NCBI GenBank assembly: GCA_007134865.1
Contig: SLJW01000052.1
Span: forward strand, 1 to 45,299
Reading direction: 5' to 3'
DNA: 45,299 nucleotides
Source of the DNA: Paracoccaceae bacterium
GTDB lineage: Bacteria; Pseudomonadota; Alphaproteobacteria; Rhodobacterales; Rhodobacteraceae
Both the position numbers and the translations under genes were made by a program. This document shows, piece after piece, positions 1 through 8,474 of this stretch. Under the pieces are notes generated by a model. That model worked only from the letters and a program-made list of their open reading frames with translations, was not told the DNA's origin and searched no databases. Each line of letters opens with the position of its first letter. Position 1 is the stretch's first letter.

Positions 1-836
1 GAGGGGTAGGACCAGTTGCCATAGGCGATCATGCTCTGGAAATCCTCGGAGAGGATATAAGCCATGAACTCGCGCGCCAGTTCCGGCTCGGCCGCGCCGT
101 CCAGAACGCCTGCCACTTCGGCCATGAAGTAATGGCCTTCCTCGAATATCGCAGCGGCCTTGCTGTCATCTTCTTCGGCGACGATGTGATAGGCGGGCGA
201 GGTGGTGTAGCTCAGCACCATATCGGCCTCGCCACCGGTAAAGAGCCCGTAAGCCTCTGACCAGCTTGCCGTCACGGTCACGGTGTTTTCCTGCAGGGCT
301 TGCCAGACCTCTCCTGCATCCTCGCCATACAGGTGATCGACCCAGAGCAACAGCGCCAGTCCCGAGCCCGAGGACCGCGGGTCCTGCCAGATCAGCGACA
401 GGTCTTCGCGCTCGATCAACTCGGCAAAGCTTGCAGGCGGGTTTTCCACGCGGGTCTTGTCATAGACCCATGCCGCATAGCCCCAGTTAAAGGGGATGAA
501 AACTTCGTCATCCCACTCCACCGGCACAGTCAGCGCGCCCAGATCCTGACCGTGCGGCGCGAAAAGCCCTGTCTCGCGGGCGCGCAGCGTCATGTCCGTG
601 TTCAGCCCGATCACGGCATCCGCTCCCACGCGCGCGCCTTCGAGCATCAGCCGCGGCAGCACCTCGCCCGTCCGGAACTCGAGCGTGCAACCGCAGCGCG
701 CCTCGAAACCTTCCGTGATGGCCGGCCCCGGCCCCCAGGATGACCCGAAATAATCGGGCGCCAAGACAGTCAGCACCGGGGTATCGGCTTGCGCCGCCCC
801 TGCCATAATGACTGTCGCGAAAAAAGCTGTCCTCAT
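1..836 (-). CDS. thiB: Thiamine ABC transporter substrate-binding protein, copy 1 (partial, runs off left edge)
   Basis: Periplasmic binding protein expected to capture thiamine (or its phosphates) for an ABC importer. Reading the minus strand from ATG at 836 gives an open frame of about 278 codons with no stop before the window edge, so the C-terminus is missing. The N-terminus is a short signal peptide (MRTAFFATVIMAGAAQA). The body aligns by eye with the neighbouring complete ThiB: both have a CxC pair near residues 50-60, NWGY followed by a VYD/IYD segment, a PPxSFxELI stretch and a LSYxTSPAYH stretch. The start is supported by GAGGAG 8 nt upstream. A TPP riboswitch lies directly upstream, which agrees with a thiamine role. 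thiP and thiQ would be expected beyond the left edge but cannot be seen. Very likely a paralogue arising from tandem duplication. Confidence 0.88.
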   Translation of the reverse strand, partial: MRTAFFATVIMAGAAQADTPVLTVLAPDYFGSSWGPGPAITEGFEARCGCTLEFRTGEVLPRLMLEGARVGADAVIGLNTDMTLRARETGLFAPHGQDLGALTVPVEWDDEVFIPFNWGYAAWVYDKTRVENPPASFAELIEREDLSLIWQDPRSSGSGLALLLWVDHLYGEDAGEVWQALQENTVTVTASWSEAYGLFTGGEADMVLSYTTSPAYHIVAEEDDSKAAAIFEEGHYFMAEVAGVLDGAAEPELAREFMAYILSEDFQSMIAYGNWSYP

Positions 837-888
837 GGTCCAATCTCCTCATTTCACGACAGGCGGAGATTGCAGCAAGTGAGCCTTG

Positions 889-974
889 CAACCTTCCCTC
901 CGCCGGTCCTAACCGGTTCAGGTTCAACGGGTTCGCTAATGCGCATCTCAGCCGCTATGGGCACCCCGAGGTGG
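889..974 (-). promoter_or_regulatory. TPP riboswitch (THI element) upstream of thiB copy 1
   Basis: On the minus strand the conserved TPP-aptamer blocks occur in order: GGGGTGC (complement of 961-967), CTGAGA (complement of 946-951), then TTGAACCTGA and a terminal GGCGGAGGGAAG. A short P1 helix (ACCT at 972-969 with AGGT at 894-891) closes it. GGCGGAG at 904-898 is exactly complementary to CTCCGCC at 868-862, near the GAGGAG ribosome-binding site (850-845). This suggests translational control in which free GGCGGAG pairs with the anti-Shine-Dalgarno strand, while TPP binding releases that strand to mask the RBS. Confidence 0.93.
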
Positions 975-1009
975 GGCTGAGTTAGCACGCAGCAACCCCA
1001 CCGACAAGG

Positions 1010-1031
1010 GGCGCGCGCTGCCGCGCGCGCC
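1010..1031 (-). terminator. GC-rich hairpin after thiB copy 2
   Basis: Perfect 9-bp inverted repeat (GGCGCGCGC at 1010-1018, GCGCGCGCC at 1023-1031) with a 4-nt loop, starting 11 nt past the stop of the second thiB. It lacks a T tract, so it could be a weak terminator, an RNA-stabilising 3' hairpin, or simply a GC-rich stem between the two thiB units. Confidence 0.4.
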
Positions 1032-1041
1032 TACGGGTCGT

Positions 1042-2034
1042 TCATTCGCCAAAGGCCGCATCCCAGCGCGCCAGCGCATCAGAGCGCCGCGCGGCAGCCT
1101 CCTCGGCTGGGAAGAGCAACGCCTCGCCGGGCTCGACCAAAGCGCCGAAGGCCTCGGGCAGTCCCGCGGCAGGTGTCACTACAGGATAGAGCCAGCGCGT
1201 GGTCGGGATCACGGACTGAAAGCCGTCCGTGAACATGAAGTCGAGAAATTGCCGGGCCAGTTCGGGCTCTGCGGCATCGGCCAGCAGCCCAGCCACCTCG
1301 ATGCGCAGGTAATGGCCTTCGTCAAACCGTGCCGCGCGCGGCCCGTCCTCACCTTCCATGATGACGTGATAGGCGGGCGAGGTCGCGTAGCTGAGCACCA
1401 AATCGGCCTCACCCGCGCGGAAAATCGGGTGATAGGCGTCCGCCCAGCGCGGCACCACCTGCGTGCCCTCACGCGCAGCCAGCGCTCGCCAGACCGCGTC
1501 GGCCTCATCGCCGAACGCTCCCTCGACCCACATCAGCAGGCCCAGCCCGGTGGTAGAGCGATTCGGGTTCTGTATCACCACGCGCAGGTCAGAGGCGATA
1601 AGTTCGGAGAAACTGGAGGGCGGCGTCTCGACTGTCTCGCTGTCATAGATGAAGGCATAATAGCCCCAGTTGTAGGGCAGAAACAGCGAATCATCCCAGT
1701 CCAGCGGCATGTCGAGGGGTGGCAGGGTGCGATCATGCATGGCGAACAGCCCGCTATCGCGTGCTGCGGCCAGATTGTTGGTATCGATGCCCAGCACGAG
1801 GTCGGGCCGATCCTCTGGCGCCGCCTCGATCACCCCGGGTAGTAACTCACCCGAGGAGCCGACGCCGGTGATTGCGATGTCACAGTCGCAAACCTCCTTG
1901 AACGCGTCGATGATGCCGGGCCCTGCGTTGTTGGCGAAACTGTCATAGGCATGGATTGTAAGCTGCCGCGTCTCGGCGCCCGCGCTCAGCACGGTGGTTA
2001 TCAGCAATCCTGCAGCAAGTGTCGGGAGTTTCAT
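1042..2034 (-). CDS. thiB: Thiamine ABC transporter substrate-binding protein, copy 2
   Basis: A complete 330-aa periplasmic binding protein of the ThiB family, about the usual length. It starts with a signal peptide (residues 1 to about 20, ending near SAGA) followed by a beta strand (QLTIHAYDSF) typical of the first lobe. A CDCD pair occurs near residue 50, and NWGYYAFIYD and LSYATSPAYH are conserved with the adjacent copy. The ATG at 2034 is supported by GGAGGA 6 nt upstream. It has its own TPP riboswitch (2085-2174), so its expression should fall when thiamine pyrophosphate is abundant. It lies upstream of copy 1 in the same direction. The two copies are clearly diverged, so the duplication is not recent. 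One copy could bind a different thiamine-related compound; the sequence does not show which. Confidence 0.9.
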   Translation of the reverse strand: MKLPTLAAGLLITTVLSAGAETRQLTIHAYDSFANNAGPGIIDAFKEVCDCDIAITGVGSSGELLPGVIEAAPEDRPDLVLGIDTNNLAAARDSGLFAMHDRTLPPLDMPLDWDDSLFLPYNWGYYAFIYDSETVETPPSSFSELIASDLRVVIQNPNRSTTGLGLLMWVEGAFGDEADAVWRALAAREGTQVVPRWADAYHPIFRAGEADLVLSYATSPAYHVIMEGEDGPRAARFDEGHYLRIEVAGLLADAAEPELARQFLDFMFTDGFQSVIPTTRWLYPVVTPAAGLPEAFGALVEPGEALLFPAEEAAARRSDALARWDAAFGE

Positions 2035-2084
2035 CTTTCATCCTCCATTTGCAACAGGCGGAGCAAAGTGGAGGCATATCCCCG

Positions 2085-2174
2085 TCACCTTCCCTCCGCC
2101 GGTCCTAACCGGTTCAGGTTCAACGGGTTTGCGGCAATGCCGCATCTCAGCTCTGTCAGAGCACCCCGAGGTTC
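2085..2174 (-). promoter_or_regulatory. TPP riboswitch (THI element) upstream of thiB copy 2
   Basis: Same aptamer architecture as the element at 889-974: GGGGTGC, CTGAGA and TTGAACCTGA blocks in order, ending GGCGGAGGGAAGGTG. P1 pairs ACCT (2172-2169) with AGGT (2090-2087). The aptamer's GGCGGAG (2100-2094) is again perfectly complementary to a downstream CTCCGCC (2063-2057) lying just before the GGAGGA ribosome-binding site (2046-2041). The rest of 2175-2415, up to aroC, holds no gene that I can support; promoters for both directions are expected there. Confidence 0.93.
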
Positions 2175-2415
2175 GGCACAGGTAACCCTGCCCACATCCC
2201 GGGACAAGGTCCATGTGTCCCGGTCCGGGCCTGCGCCGCCATCCAGCGCCTGATCACTTGGGCAGAAAGTGGCGCCAGACCATAAACTGGAAATGCGATT
2301 CAGGAGTGTTTGTTGCTTATCAGGGCAGGGACTAAGCCCGCAAAAGGACACCTATTCCAATCACTCGAAAAGCAAGGTAGTCCCTCTGCGTGCCAAACAG
2401 GGACGATCCGCGCGC

Positions 2416-3531
2416 ATGAGCTACAACACATTCGGTCACCTCTTCCGCGTCACCACATGGGGCGAAAGCCACGGGCCCGCGCTCGGGGCGACCGTTGACG
2501 GCTGCCCGCCCGGTGTTGCGCTTGACGCTTCACAGATCCAGCACTGGCTCGACCGTCGCAAACCCGGCCAAAGCCGCTATACGACCCAGCGCCGTGAGCC
2601 CGACGAGGTCGAAATCCTCTCGGGTGTCTATGAGGGCCAGACCACCGGCACGCCGATCCAGCTCACGATACGAAATGTCGATCAGCGTTCGAGGGATTAC
2701 GGCAATATCGCCGACACCTTCCGACCCGGCCATGCCGACATCACCTATCACCAGAAATACGGGTTGCGCGACCCGCGTGGCGGTGGTCGCTCTTCTGCGC
2801 GCGAAACCGCCGCGCGCGTGGCCGCTGGGGGGATTGCCCGCGAGGTACTCAAGATGCTCACCCCCGACTTGCGCATCACTGGCTACATGGTCCAGATGGG
2901 TCCCCACCATATCGACCGCGCGCGCTTCGATGCCGCCGAGATCGACCGCAACCCGTTCTGGGTGCCTGATGCACAAGCCGCCGAAGACTGGGCCAAAGCA
3001 CTTGACCAGATCCGCAAGGACGGCAACTCAGTCGGTGCCATGATCGAAGTCACCGCCTCCGGCGTTCCCGCAGGCCTCGGCGCACCAATATACGCCAAGC
3101 TCGACACCGAACTCGCCGCCGCAATGATGTCTATCAACGCCGTCAAAGGCGTCGAGATCGGTGCAGGCCTGCAGGCGGCCGCCCTCACTGGCACGGAAAA
3201 CGCAGATGAGATCGAGATGGGGGAGAGCGACCCGCTTTACCGAAGCAACAAGGCTGGCGGCATCTTGGGCGGCATCTCCACCGGGCAGGAAATCGTTGTT
3301 CGCTTCGCGGTCAAGCCGACCTCTTCCATCACTACCCCCCGCGCCTCGATCCTGCGCGACGGCAGCCCCAACACGGTCATCACCAAGGGCCGCCACGACC
3401 CCTGCGTCGGCATCCGCGCCGTGCCTGTGGCCGAGGCCATGATGGCCTGCGTCCTGCTCGACCATCTCCTCCTGCACCGCGCCCAGACGGGTGCGCTCGG
3501 TCCTATCGGGGAGATTGGCCCGAAATTATAA
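2416..3531 (+). CDS. aroC: Chorismate synthase
   Basis: Catalyses the last shikimate-pathway step, EPSP to chorismate, using reduced FMN in the cytoplasm. From the ATG at 2416 the protein is 371 aa, the normal size. It begins [20 protein letters not shown], the conserved N-terminus, and carries the family signature around [13 protein letters not shown] (near residues 120-135). The open frame continues upstream to 2269, but that extension has no family similarity and the chorismate synthase motif starts exactly at the internal Met, so the shorter start is chosen. The gene faces der and is separated from it by a hairpin. aroE, another shikimate gene, is also in this window but far away. Confidence 0.96.
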   Translation: MSYNTFGHLFRVTTWGESHGPALGATVDGCPPGVALDASQIQHWLDRRKPGQSRYTTQRREPDEVEILSGVYEGQTTGTPIQLTIRNVDQRSRDYGNIADTFRPGHADITYHQKYGLRDPRGGGRSSARETAARVAAGGIAREVLKMLTPDLRITGYMVQMGPHHIDRARFDAAEIDRNPFWVPDAQAAEDWAKALDQIRKDGNSVGAMIEVTASGVPAGLGAPIYAKLDTELAAAMMSINAVKGVEIGAGLQAAALTGTENADEIEMGESDPLYRSNKAGGILGGISTGQEIVVRFAVKPTSSITTPRASILRDGSPNTVITKGRHDPCVGIRAVPVAEAMMACVLLDHLLLHRAQTGALGPIGEIGPKL

Positions 3532-3550
3532 ATCTTGGGCCGTCAAGCGG

Positions 3551-3572
3551 TTTCATCTTGCCAAAAATACTC
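3551..3572 (-). repeat. Intergenic motif copy A (GAGTATTTTTGGCAAGATGA)
   Basis: One of four near-identical copies of a ~20-bp motif in this window. On the minus strand it reads GAGTATTTTTGGCAAGATGA and follows immediately after the hairpin terminator of der, in the 80-bp convergent gap between aroC and der. Confidence 0.6.
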
Positions 3573-3597
3573 AAAACGGGCGCGCGAAGCGCGCCCG
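3573..3597 (-). terminator. Intrinsic terminator of der
   Basis: Perfect 9-bp stem (CGGGCGCGC 3577-3585 / GCGCGCCCG 3589-3597) with a GAA loop. On the minus strand it is followed by TTTT and then by the T-rich motif copy A, as expected for a Rho-independent terminator 15 nt after the der stop. Confidence 0.75.
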
Positions 3598-3611
3598 CCC
3601 CGAACGCGTCT

Positions 3612-5063
3612 CTATTTCTCTCGCCGCCCTTCCAGATGTTTACGCAGCTTCGAGGGGGCCGCCTTCTTGCGCCCCTTGTAGGGGTTTTTCTCCCCCTGCG
3701 AGCGCAGGAACACCCGGATCGGCGTGCCCGGCATGTCGAACGCCTCGCGCAACCCATTGACCAGATAGCGCGTATAGGCGGCAGGTAGCTCGTCGGGGTT
3801 TGAGCACATCACCACAAACCCCGGTGGCCGCGTCTTGGCTTGAGTCATATACCGCAACCGGATCCGCCGGCCCTTGGGCGCGGGGGGCGGGTGCGCCTCG
3901 ACCATCGCGCCCAGCCATTGGTTGAGCTTCGCCGTCGGCACCCGCCGATTCCACACCTCATGCGCGCGCAGCACGGCGGCATGCAGCCGGTCGAGACCCT
4001 TGCCCGTGACAGCCGAGACCGTCACCAACGGTGCGCCGCGCAATTGCGGTAGCAGCTTCTCGAAACCCTCGCGCAGCGCGCGCAGCTTCTCCTGTTTCTC
4101 CGCCTCCAGGTCCCATTTATTGACTGCGATCACCACCGCCCGCCCCTCAGTCTCCGCGAAATCGGCAATCCTCAAATCCTGTTGCTCGAAGGGAATCGCC
4201 GCATCCAGCAACACCACCACCACTTCGGCAAAACGCACTGCGCGCAATCCGTCTGCGACCGAGAGCTTCTCGACCTTGTCCACCACGCGGGCTTTCTTGC
4301 GCATCCCCGCCGTGTCGAAAATCCGCACCGGCGTGCCCATCCAGTCCGTGCTGACCGAGATCGAATCGCGGGTGATCCCAGCCTCGGGGCCGGTCAGCAG
4401 CCGATCCTCACCAAGAATCCGGTTGATAAGGGTCGATTTCCCTGCATTGGGCCGCCCGATCACGGCGATCTGCAACGGCTTCGCGCGTGTGGGCGCAAAG
4501 TCACTTTCCTCACCCTCGGCGACATCAACCTCCACTTCGGGCGCATCCGCCTGCGCCCCCTCCGCAAACTCATCCGCAATCGGGCGCAGGATGTGATAAA
4601 GCTCATCCATCCCCTCGCCATGCTCGGCCGACAGCCGCACCGGCTCGCCAAGGCCCAGTGCATAAGCATCAAGCACACCGGCCTCGCCCGCGCGCCCCTC
4701 GGCCTTGTTCGCACCCAGAATCACATGATCCGCCCGCTTGCGCAGGATCTCGGCAAAACCCTCATCCACGGGCGTGATCCCGGCCCGTGCATCCACCAGG
4801 AACAGGCAAACATCCGCCATATCCACCGCGCGCTCGGTCAGGCGCCGCATCCGCCCCTGCAGGCTGTCATCTGTTACCTCTTCCAGACCGGCAGTGTCGA
4901 TCACGGTAAACCCCAGGTCCCCCAACCGCGCATCGCCTTCGCGCAGGTCGCGAGTCACGCCTGGCTGATCATCGACCAGCGCCAGACGCTTGCCCACCAG
5001 ACGGTTGAACAGGGTTGATTTGCCGACATTGGGGCGGCCCACAATGGCCAGCGTGAAACTCAT
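3612..5063 (-). CDS. der: Ribosome-assembly GTPase Der (EngA)
   Basis: Essential tandem-domain GTPase that acts in 50S subunit maturation. The 483-aa protein has two G domains. The first has [14 protein letters not shown] near residue 8 and a DTAGLEE switch II. The second has [14 protein letters not shown] near residue 205, [11 protein letters not shown] and NKWDLE. A C-terminal KH-like domain follows, with a basic tail rich in Lys and Arg. The G4 motif of domain 1 reads NKAE rather than NKxD, which I believe is common in alphaproteobacteria. The ATG at 5063 has GAGGG upstream. It is the last gene of a yfgM-bamB-der series, the same order as in E. coli, and ends at a clear terminator. Confidence 0.97.
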   Translation of the reverse strand: MSFTLAIVGRPNVGKSTLFNRLVGKRLALVDDQPGVTRDLREGDARLGDLGFTVIDTAGLEEVTDDSLQGRMRRLTERAVDMADVCLFLVDARAGITPVDEGFAEILRKRADHVILGANKAEGRAGEAGVLDAYALGLGEPVRLSAEHGEGMDELYHILRPIADEFAEGAQADAPEVEVDVAEGEESDFAPTRAKPLQIAVIGRPNAGKSTLINRILGEDRLLTGPEAGITRDSISVSTDWMGTPVRIFDTAGMRKKARVVDKVEKLSVADGLRAVRFAEVVVVLLDAAIPFEQQDLRIADFAETEGRAVVIAVNKWDLEAEKQEKLRALREGFEKLLPQLRGAPLVTVSAVTGKGLDRLHAAVLRAHEVWNRRVPTAKLNQWLGAMVEAHPPPAPKGRRIRLRYMTQAKTRPPGFVVMCSNPDELPAAYTRYLVNGLREAFDMPGTPIRVFLRSQGEKNPYKGRKKAAPSKLRKHLEGRREK

Positions 5064-5085
5064 TTCTTACCCTCTCGAATGCAGA

Positions 5086-5111
5086 CATGGCCCCGGTGAG
5101 ACGGGGCCATG
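5086..5111 (-). other. Hairpin between bamB and der
   Basis: Perfect 10-bp inverted repeat (CATGGCCCCG 5086-5095, CGGGGCCATG 5102-5111) with a 6-nt loop in the 69-nt spacer between the bamB stop and the der start. No T tract follows on the minus strand, so attenuation, an RNA-processing site or mRNA stabilisation are all possible. Confidence 0.5.
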
Positions 5112-5132
5112 CGCGCGAACATCTCTTTCATC

Positions 5133-6446
5133 TCAGCGAAAGGCCACCAACTGACCGTCGCGCGACACGACATACAGCGTCCCGCCGACCACTATCGGAC
5201 TGACAGCCGCGCCCGCATTCAGCGCCACCTCGCCCACAGGCGCACCCGAAACAGGGTCGAAACTGCGGATCGCACCGTCGCCCGAGCCGACAATCAGCCT
5301 CCCACCGGCCAGAACCGGGCCGTAATGCGGGTAGATGGCCGCGCGCCTGCGTTCGCGTGCTTGCGTGAACAGGGGCAGCGATTCTCCCCAGACAAAGGCA
5401 CCCGATCCGGCCTCCAGCCGCACGACGCGATTGCGGTCCGACATCAGAAACAGCGCATCACCGACCGGCCAGACCGGGCCATAAGCCGCCTCATCCGCAG
5501 TCCAGTTCGGACGGCCCGTCTCTACATCCAGTGCCATGACCCGACCCGACTGGTTGCCGACATAGATCGTATTGCCGCGCACCACTGGGTCGCCGGTCAC
5601 ATCCGTCACCGAAGCATAGGCCATCCCGATCCGTGTGCCCGCAACTGCGCGGCGCCACTTTATCTGACCCGTATCCCGCCGCGCTGCGATCAACTCGCCC
5701 GCTGGCGTCGGGAAGAGCACCAGAGACCCTGCCACTGCCGGCGCTGCGCCTCCGACCATGGAGGAAGGCGAGGGCGCGCCGGAAAGCTGCCAGTCGGTCT
5801 GGCCGGTATCGGCATCAAGCGCCCAGCCAGTGCTGTCGCTGGCCACAACATAAACATGCGAGCCGGAGATCGTGGGCGCTGCCGAAAGCGGCGCGTCGAA
5901 ACGCTTGTCCCAGATCAATTCGCCCGAGTTCAAGTCCAGTACCGAGAGCATGGCGAAGGCTGAGGTCACATAGAGCCTGCCATTGGCGATCGCCAAACCA
6001 CCACCCGAGGCACCATCGGGGTTGCGCGTGCCCGGAGGTGTGAGATCGCGCGTCCAGGCCACCTCACCACCTGTGGTGACAGCGGTGACCCGCGCACGAC
6101 TGTCGAGCGTGTAGATCACCCCGCCGCTTGAAACGGGTTCTGCCGTGATCCGGTGCCGCCGCCCTTCGCCCTGCCCGATTGAAACAGACCAAGCTTGGCG
6201 CAGATCGCCGCTCAGCGCCGGATGCGCAGGGCGTGTCGACGGCGAGCCGAGCCGGTGCGTCCAATCGGCATTGGCCGAAGCTGGCGGCAGTGGAATGGGC
6301 AACTCGCGGTTTTCAGGTGCTTCACCGGCATCTTCAGCAAAAGGCGCGCGCAGCGGAAAGCGCTCGCCTTCAAGGATAAACTCGCGTTCGCAGGCACTGA
6401 CGAGCCCGGCCAGAGCGAGGATGGCGATGCCGTTCCAGAGTTTCAC
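5133..6446 (-). CDS. bamB: PQQ-like beta-propeller outer-membrane lipoprotein, BamB-like
   Basis: Predicted lipoprotein subunit of the BAM machine that inserts outer-membrane beta-barrels. The N-terminus is a lipoprotein signal with lipobox near VSAC (Cys about residue 19). The remaining ~415 aa consist of repeated beta-propeller blades with motifs such as VYVVASDSTGWALDADTG, IYVGNQSGRVMALDVETG and GSGDGAIRSFDPVSG, typical of PQQ-like repeats. Two GTG codons stand in tandem at 6449 and 6446. The second is placed better relative to AGGAG, so it is used here; the difference is one residue. It sits between the YfgM-like gene and der, the conserved BamB position. Confidence 0.88.
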   Translation of the reverse strand: MKLWNGIAILALAGLVSACEREFILEGERFPLRAPFAEDAGEAPENRELPIPLPPASANADWTHRLGSPSTRPAHPALSGDLRQAWSVSIGQGEGRRHRITAEPVSSGGVIYTLDSRARVTAVTTGGEVAWTRDLTPPGTRNPDGASGGGLAIANGRLYVTSAFAMLSVLDLNSGELIWDKRFDAPLSAAPTISGSHVYVVASDSTGWALDADTGQTDWQLSGAPSPSSMVGGAAPAVAGSLVLFPTPAGELIAARRDTGQIKWRRAVAGTRIGMAYASVTDVTGDPVVRGNTIYVGNQSGRVMALDVETGRPNWTADEAAYGPVWPVGDALFLMSDRNRVVRLEAGSGAFVWGESLPLFTQARERRRAAIYPHYGPVLAGGRLIVGSGDGAIRSFDPVSGAPVGEVALNAGAAVSPIVVGGTLYVVSRDGQLVAFR

Positions 6447-6518
6447 CACAAGCTCCTATCGCTTCTGCCCGGCGTCTCCTGGGCTTGCACATCGCCGGTC
6501 GTGATGCGGGGGATTTCG

Positions 6519-7169
6519 TCAGCCCGCCGCCAGTTCGCCGCCCAGCGCCGTCAACAGTTGCGACGTTCTGCGGCGCAACGTGTCCGACACATCGGATTGT
6601 GACAACAAGTCCGTCAGAATTTCAATGGCTCTTTCGCGATTGCCCTGCTCCAGTTGCAACAGGGCCTCTTGTTCCAATGCGAGCGGGCGCAGCGGCTGGC
6701 CAGGCTGCGACAGGCCCGCGAGGACAGTTTCCCGTTCGGCCAGCGGAATATCTGCGCCTCCGGCAATCACGCGCTTCAAAGCGGCAAGTTGCCGATAGGC
6801 ATCGGGCAGCGCGTCGTCATCTGCTGCCGACTGCAGGGCGGTTAGTGCCGCGCTACGGTCCTGCTCGAGCAATTCGCCTGCGCGCATCAGTTGCAGCAAC
6901 CCGCGTTGCGCGCCTGTCGTCTCAATAGCATCAAGCGCACGAACACGGTCGGCACTGTCGTTATTTTCCAACGCAGCGAGGACAGCGTCACCAAAGGCCT
7001 CGGCACTCGCCCGTTCGCTGGCCTTGCGCCATTCATTCCATGCCGCGCCACCAACGATCAGCACCACTGCAAGCGCTGCAATCCAGCCGTAGCGGCGCAG
7101 ATAGCTCATCATCTTGTCGCGGCGCAGCTCTTCTGTCACCTCATTGATGAAACTGTCGGGATTGCTCAC
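6519..7169 (-). CDS. YfgM-like tetratricopeptide membrane protein
   Basis: A 216-aa single-pass inner-membrane protein with a short cytoplasmic N-terminus (SNPDSFINEVTEELRRDKM), a membrane helix (about residues 27-45, WIAALAVVLIVGG) and a periplasmic alpha-helical TPR-like region rich in Ala and Leu. This matches the YfgM/TPR_21 family, which associates with the Sec translocon and periplasmic chaperones in E. coli. The frame is open from a GTG at 7178, but the GTG at 7169 has an AGGTGG ribosome-binding site 5 nt upstream and gives the usual family N-terminus, so it is preferred. First gene of the yfgM-bamB-der series. Confidence 0.85.
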   Translation of the reverse strand: MSNPDSFINEVTEELRRDKMMSYLRRYGWIAALAVVLIVGGAAWNEWRKASERASAEAFGDAVLAALENNDSADRVRALDAIETTGAQRGLLQLMRAGELLEQDRSAALTALQSAADDDALPDAYRQLAALKRVIAGGADIPLAERETVLAGLSQPGQPLRPLALEQEALLQLEQGNRERAIEILTDLLSQSDVSDTLRRRTSQLLTALGGELAAG

Positions 7170-7385
7170 AATGACCACCTTACATCAGATCCGCCCCCTC
7201 TTAGCGCGAAGCGCGCCAAAATGCCAAGCCTGTTGCCTCACATTCGCGCATGGACACTGTGACTTGCGAATGTTAATAATCGTAACATTGCTTGAAGATT
7301 CTGCGCATGCAAAGTAATCTGAACTGGTTAGTTTAGCGTAGAGTTCTTATCTGACGCGAGTGTCGCGTACAACAAGGTGGTCTGA

Positions 7386-8474
7386 ATGCGGATATTTCCT
7401 CTGGTGACGGCGCTCACCGTGACGGTCGTGATGTATCTGTTTGTGATGGAACGCGATGCGTTGCTCAGCTTTGCGGGTGTCATCGCTGCCGAGACCGAAG
7501 AGATCGCCGAAGAGCGAGAAGCGCCTATGGTGCGTGTCGTGGGGCTGCGTTCAACCGCAGAACCAGTCCCTAGCACCGTCGTATTGCGCGGGCGTACCGA
7601 GGCAATGCGCCAGGTCGAGATCCGTGCCGAGACCTCTGGGCTGATTGTTTCCGACCCGATCCGGCGCGGCGCCAGTGTCAAGGCAGGTGATCCGCTCTGC
7701 GAAATTGCGCCCGGGGTAAGAAAAGCCGCGCTGGACGAGGCGCAGGCGCGCCTCGCCGAAGCGGAAATCAACCTGCGCGCCGCCGAAGGGCTGTCAGAAG
7801 GCGGTTTCGCTTCCGAAACGCGCGTTGCCAATGCCCGCGCGGCCCGGCTATCAGCGCAAGCCGCGGTGGATCGTGCAGTCGAGGAAATGGCGCGGTTGGT
7901 CATGCACGCGCCTTTCGATGGGCTTTTGGAGACCGACACGGCAGAACTTGGCACCTTGCTGCAACCCGGTGCGCTCTGCGCGACTCTCATCCAGCTTGAT
8001 CCTATGAAACTGGTAGGCTTTGCGACCGAGGCACAGATCGATCTGCTGGAACTTGGGGCTCCGGCTGGCGCCCGCCTTGCCTCGGGACGCGAGGTGATGG
8101 GAACGGTCTCTTTCATCGCCCGCTCTGCCGACCCCCAGACTCGCACCTTCCGTGTCGATGTCACGATTCCCAACCCGGACGGGCGCATCCGTGATGGTCA
8201 GAGCGCTGACATTCTGATCTCGGGTCAGGCCCAGGAGGGCCATCTCATTCCAGGCTCGGCACTCACACTCAACGACGCGGGCGAACTCGGCCTGCGCCTT
8301 GTCGATGAAGAGGGGATGGTGAGTTTCGCGCCGGTTCGCATTCTGCGCGACACGGAAGAGGGCATGTGGCTGGCCGGTCTGCCGGACGAAATCGGCGCGA
8401 TCATCGTGGGTCAGGAATTCACGCGTGAAGGCGCACGCGTGCATGTGACCTGGCGCGAGGAGGCGGCGGAATGA
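7386..8474 (+). CDS. RND efflux membrane-fusion (periplasmic adaptor) protein
   Basis: Adaptor linking an inner-membrane RND pump to an outer-membrane channel. The protein is 362 aa with an N-terminal membrane anchor (about residues 4-22) and no lipobox. A barrel-sandwich (lipoyl-like) hybrid domain is visible near VEIRAETSGLIVSDPIRRGA and resumes after a coiled-coil hairpin (LAEAEINLRAAEGLSEGGFA), followed by a beta-barrel domain. The ATG has AAGGTGG 6 nt upstream. Its stop overlaps the start of the pump gene by 4 nt (ATGA), so the two are translationally coupled. The ~216-bp gap to the divergent YfgM gene should hold its promoter. No TolC-like channel or regulator gene is adjacent. Substrate unknown. 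Confidence 0.92.
   Translation: MRIFPLVTALTVTVVMYLFVMERDALLSFAGVIAAETEEIAEEREAPMVRVVGLRSTAEPVPSTVVLRGRTEAMRQVEIRAETSGLIVSDPIRRGASVKAGDPLCEIAPGVRKAALDEAQARLAEAEINLRAAEGLSEGGFASETRVANARAARLSAQAAVDRAVEEMARLVMHAPFDGLLETDTAELGTLLQPGALCATLIQLDPMKLVGFATEAQIDLLELGAPAGARLASGREVMGTVSFIARSADPQTRTFRVDVTIPNPDGRIRDGQSADILISGQAQEGHLIPGSALTLNDAGELGLRLVDEEGMVSFAPVRILRDTEEGMWLAGLPDEIGAIIVGQEFTREGARVHVTWREEAAE

Noticed and set aside
7328-8188. 286-aa open frame opposite the membrane-fusion protein
   Set aside because: Ser/Arg/Ala-rich antisense shadow with no recognisable domain.
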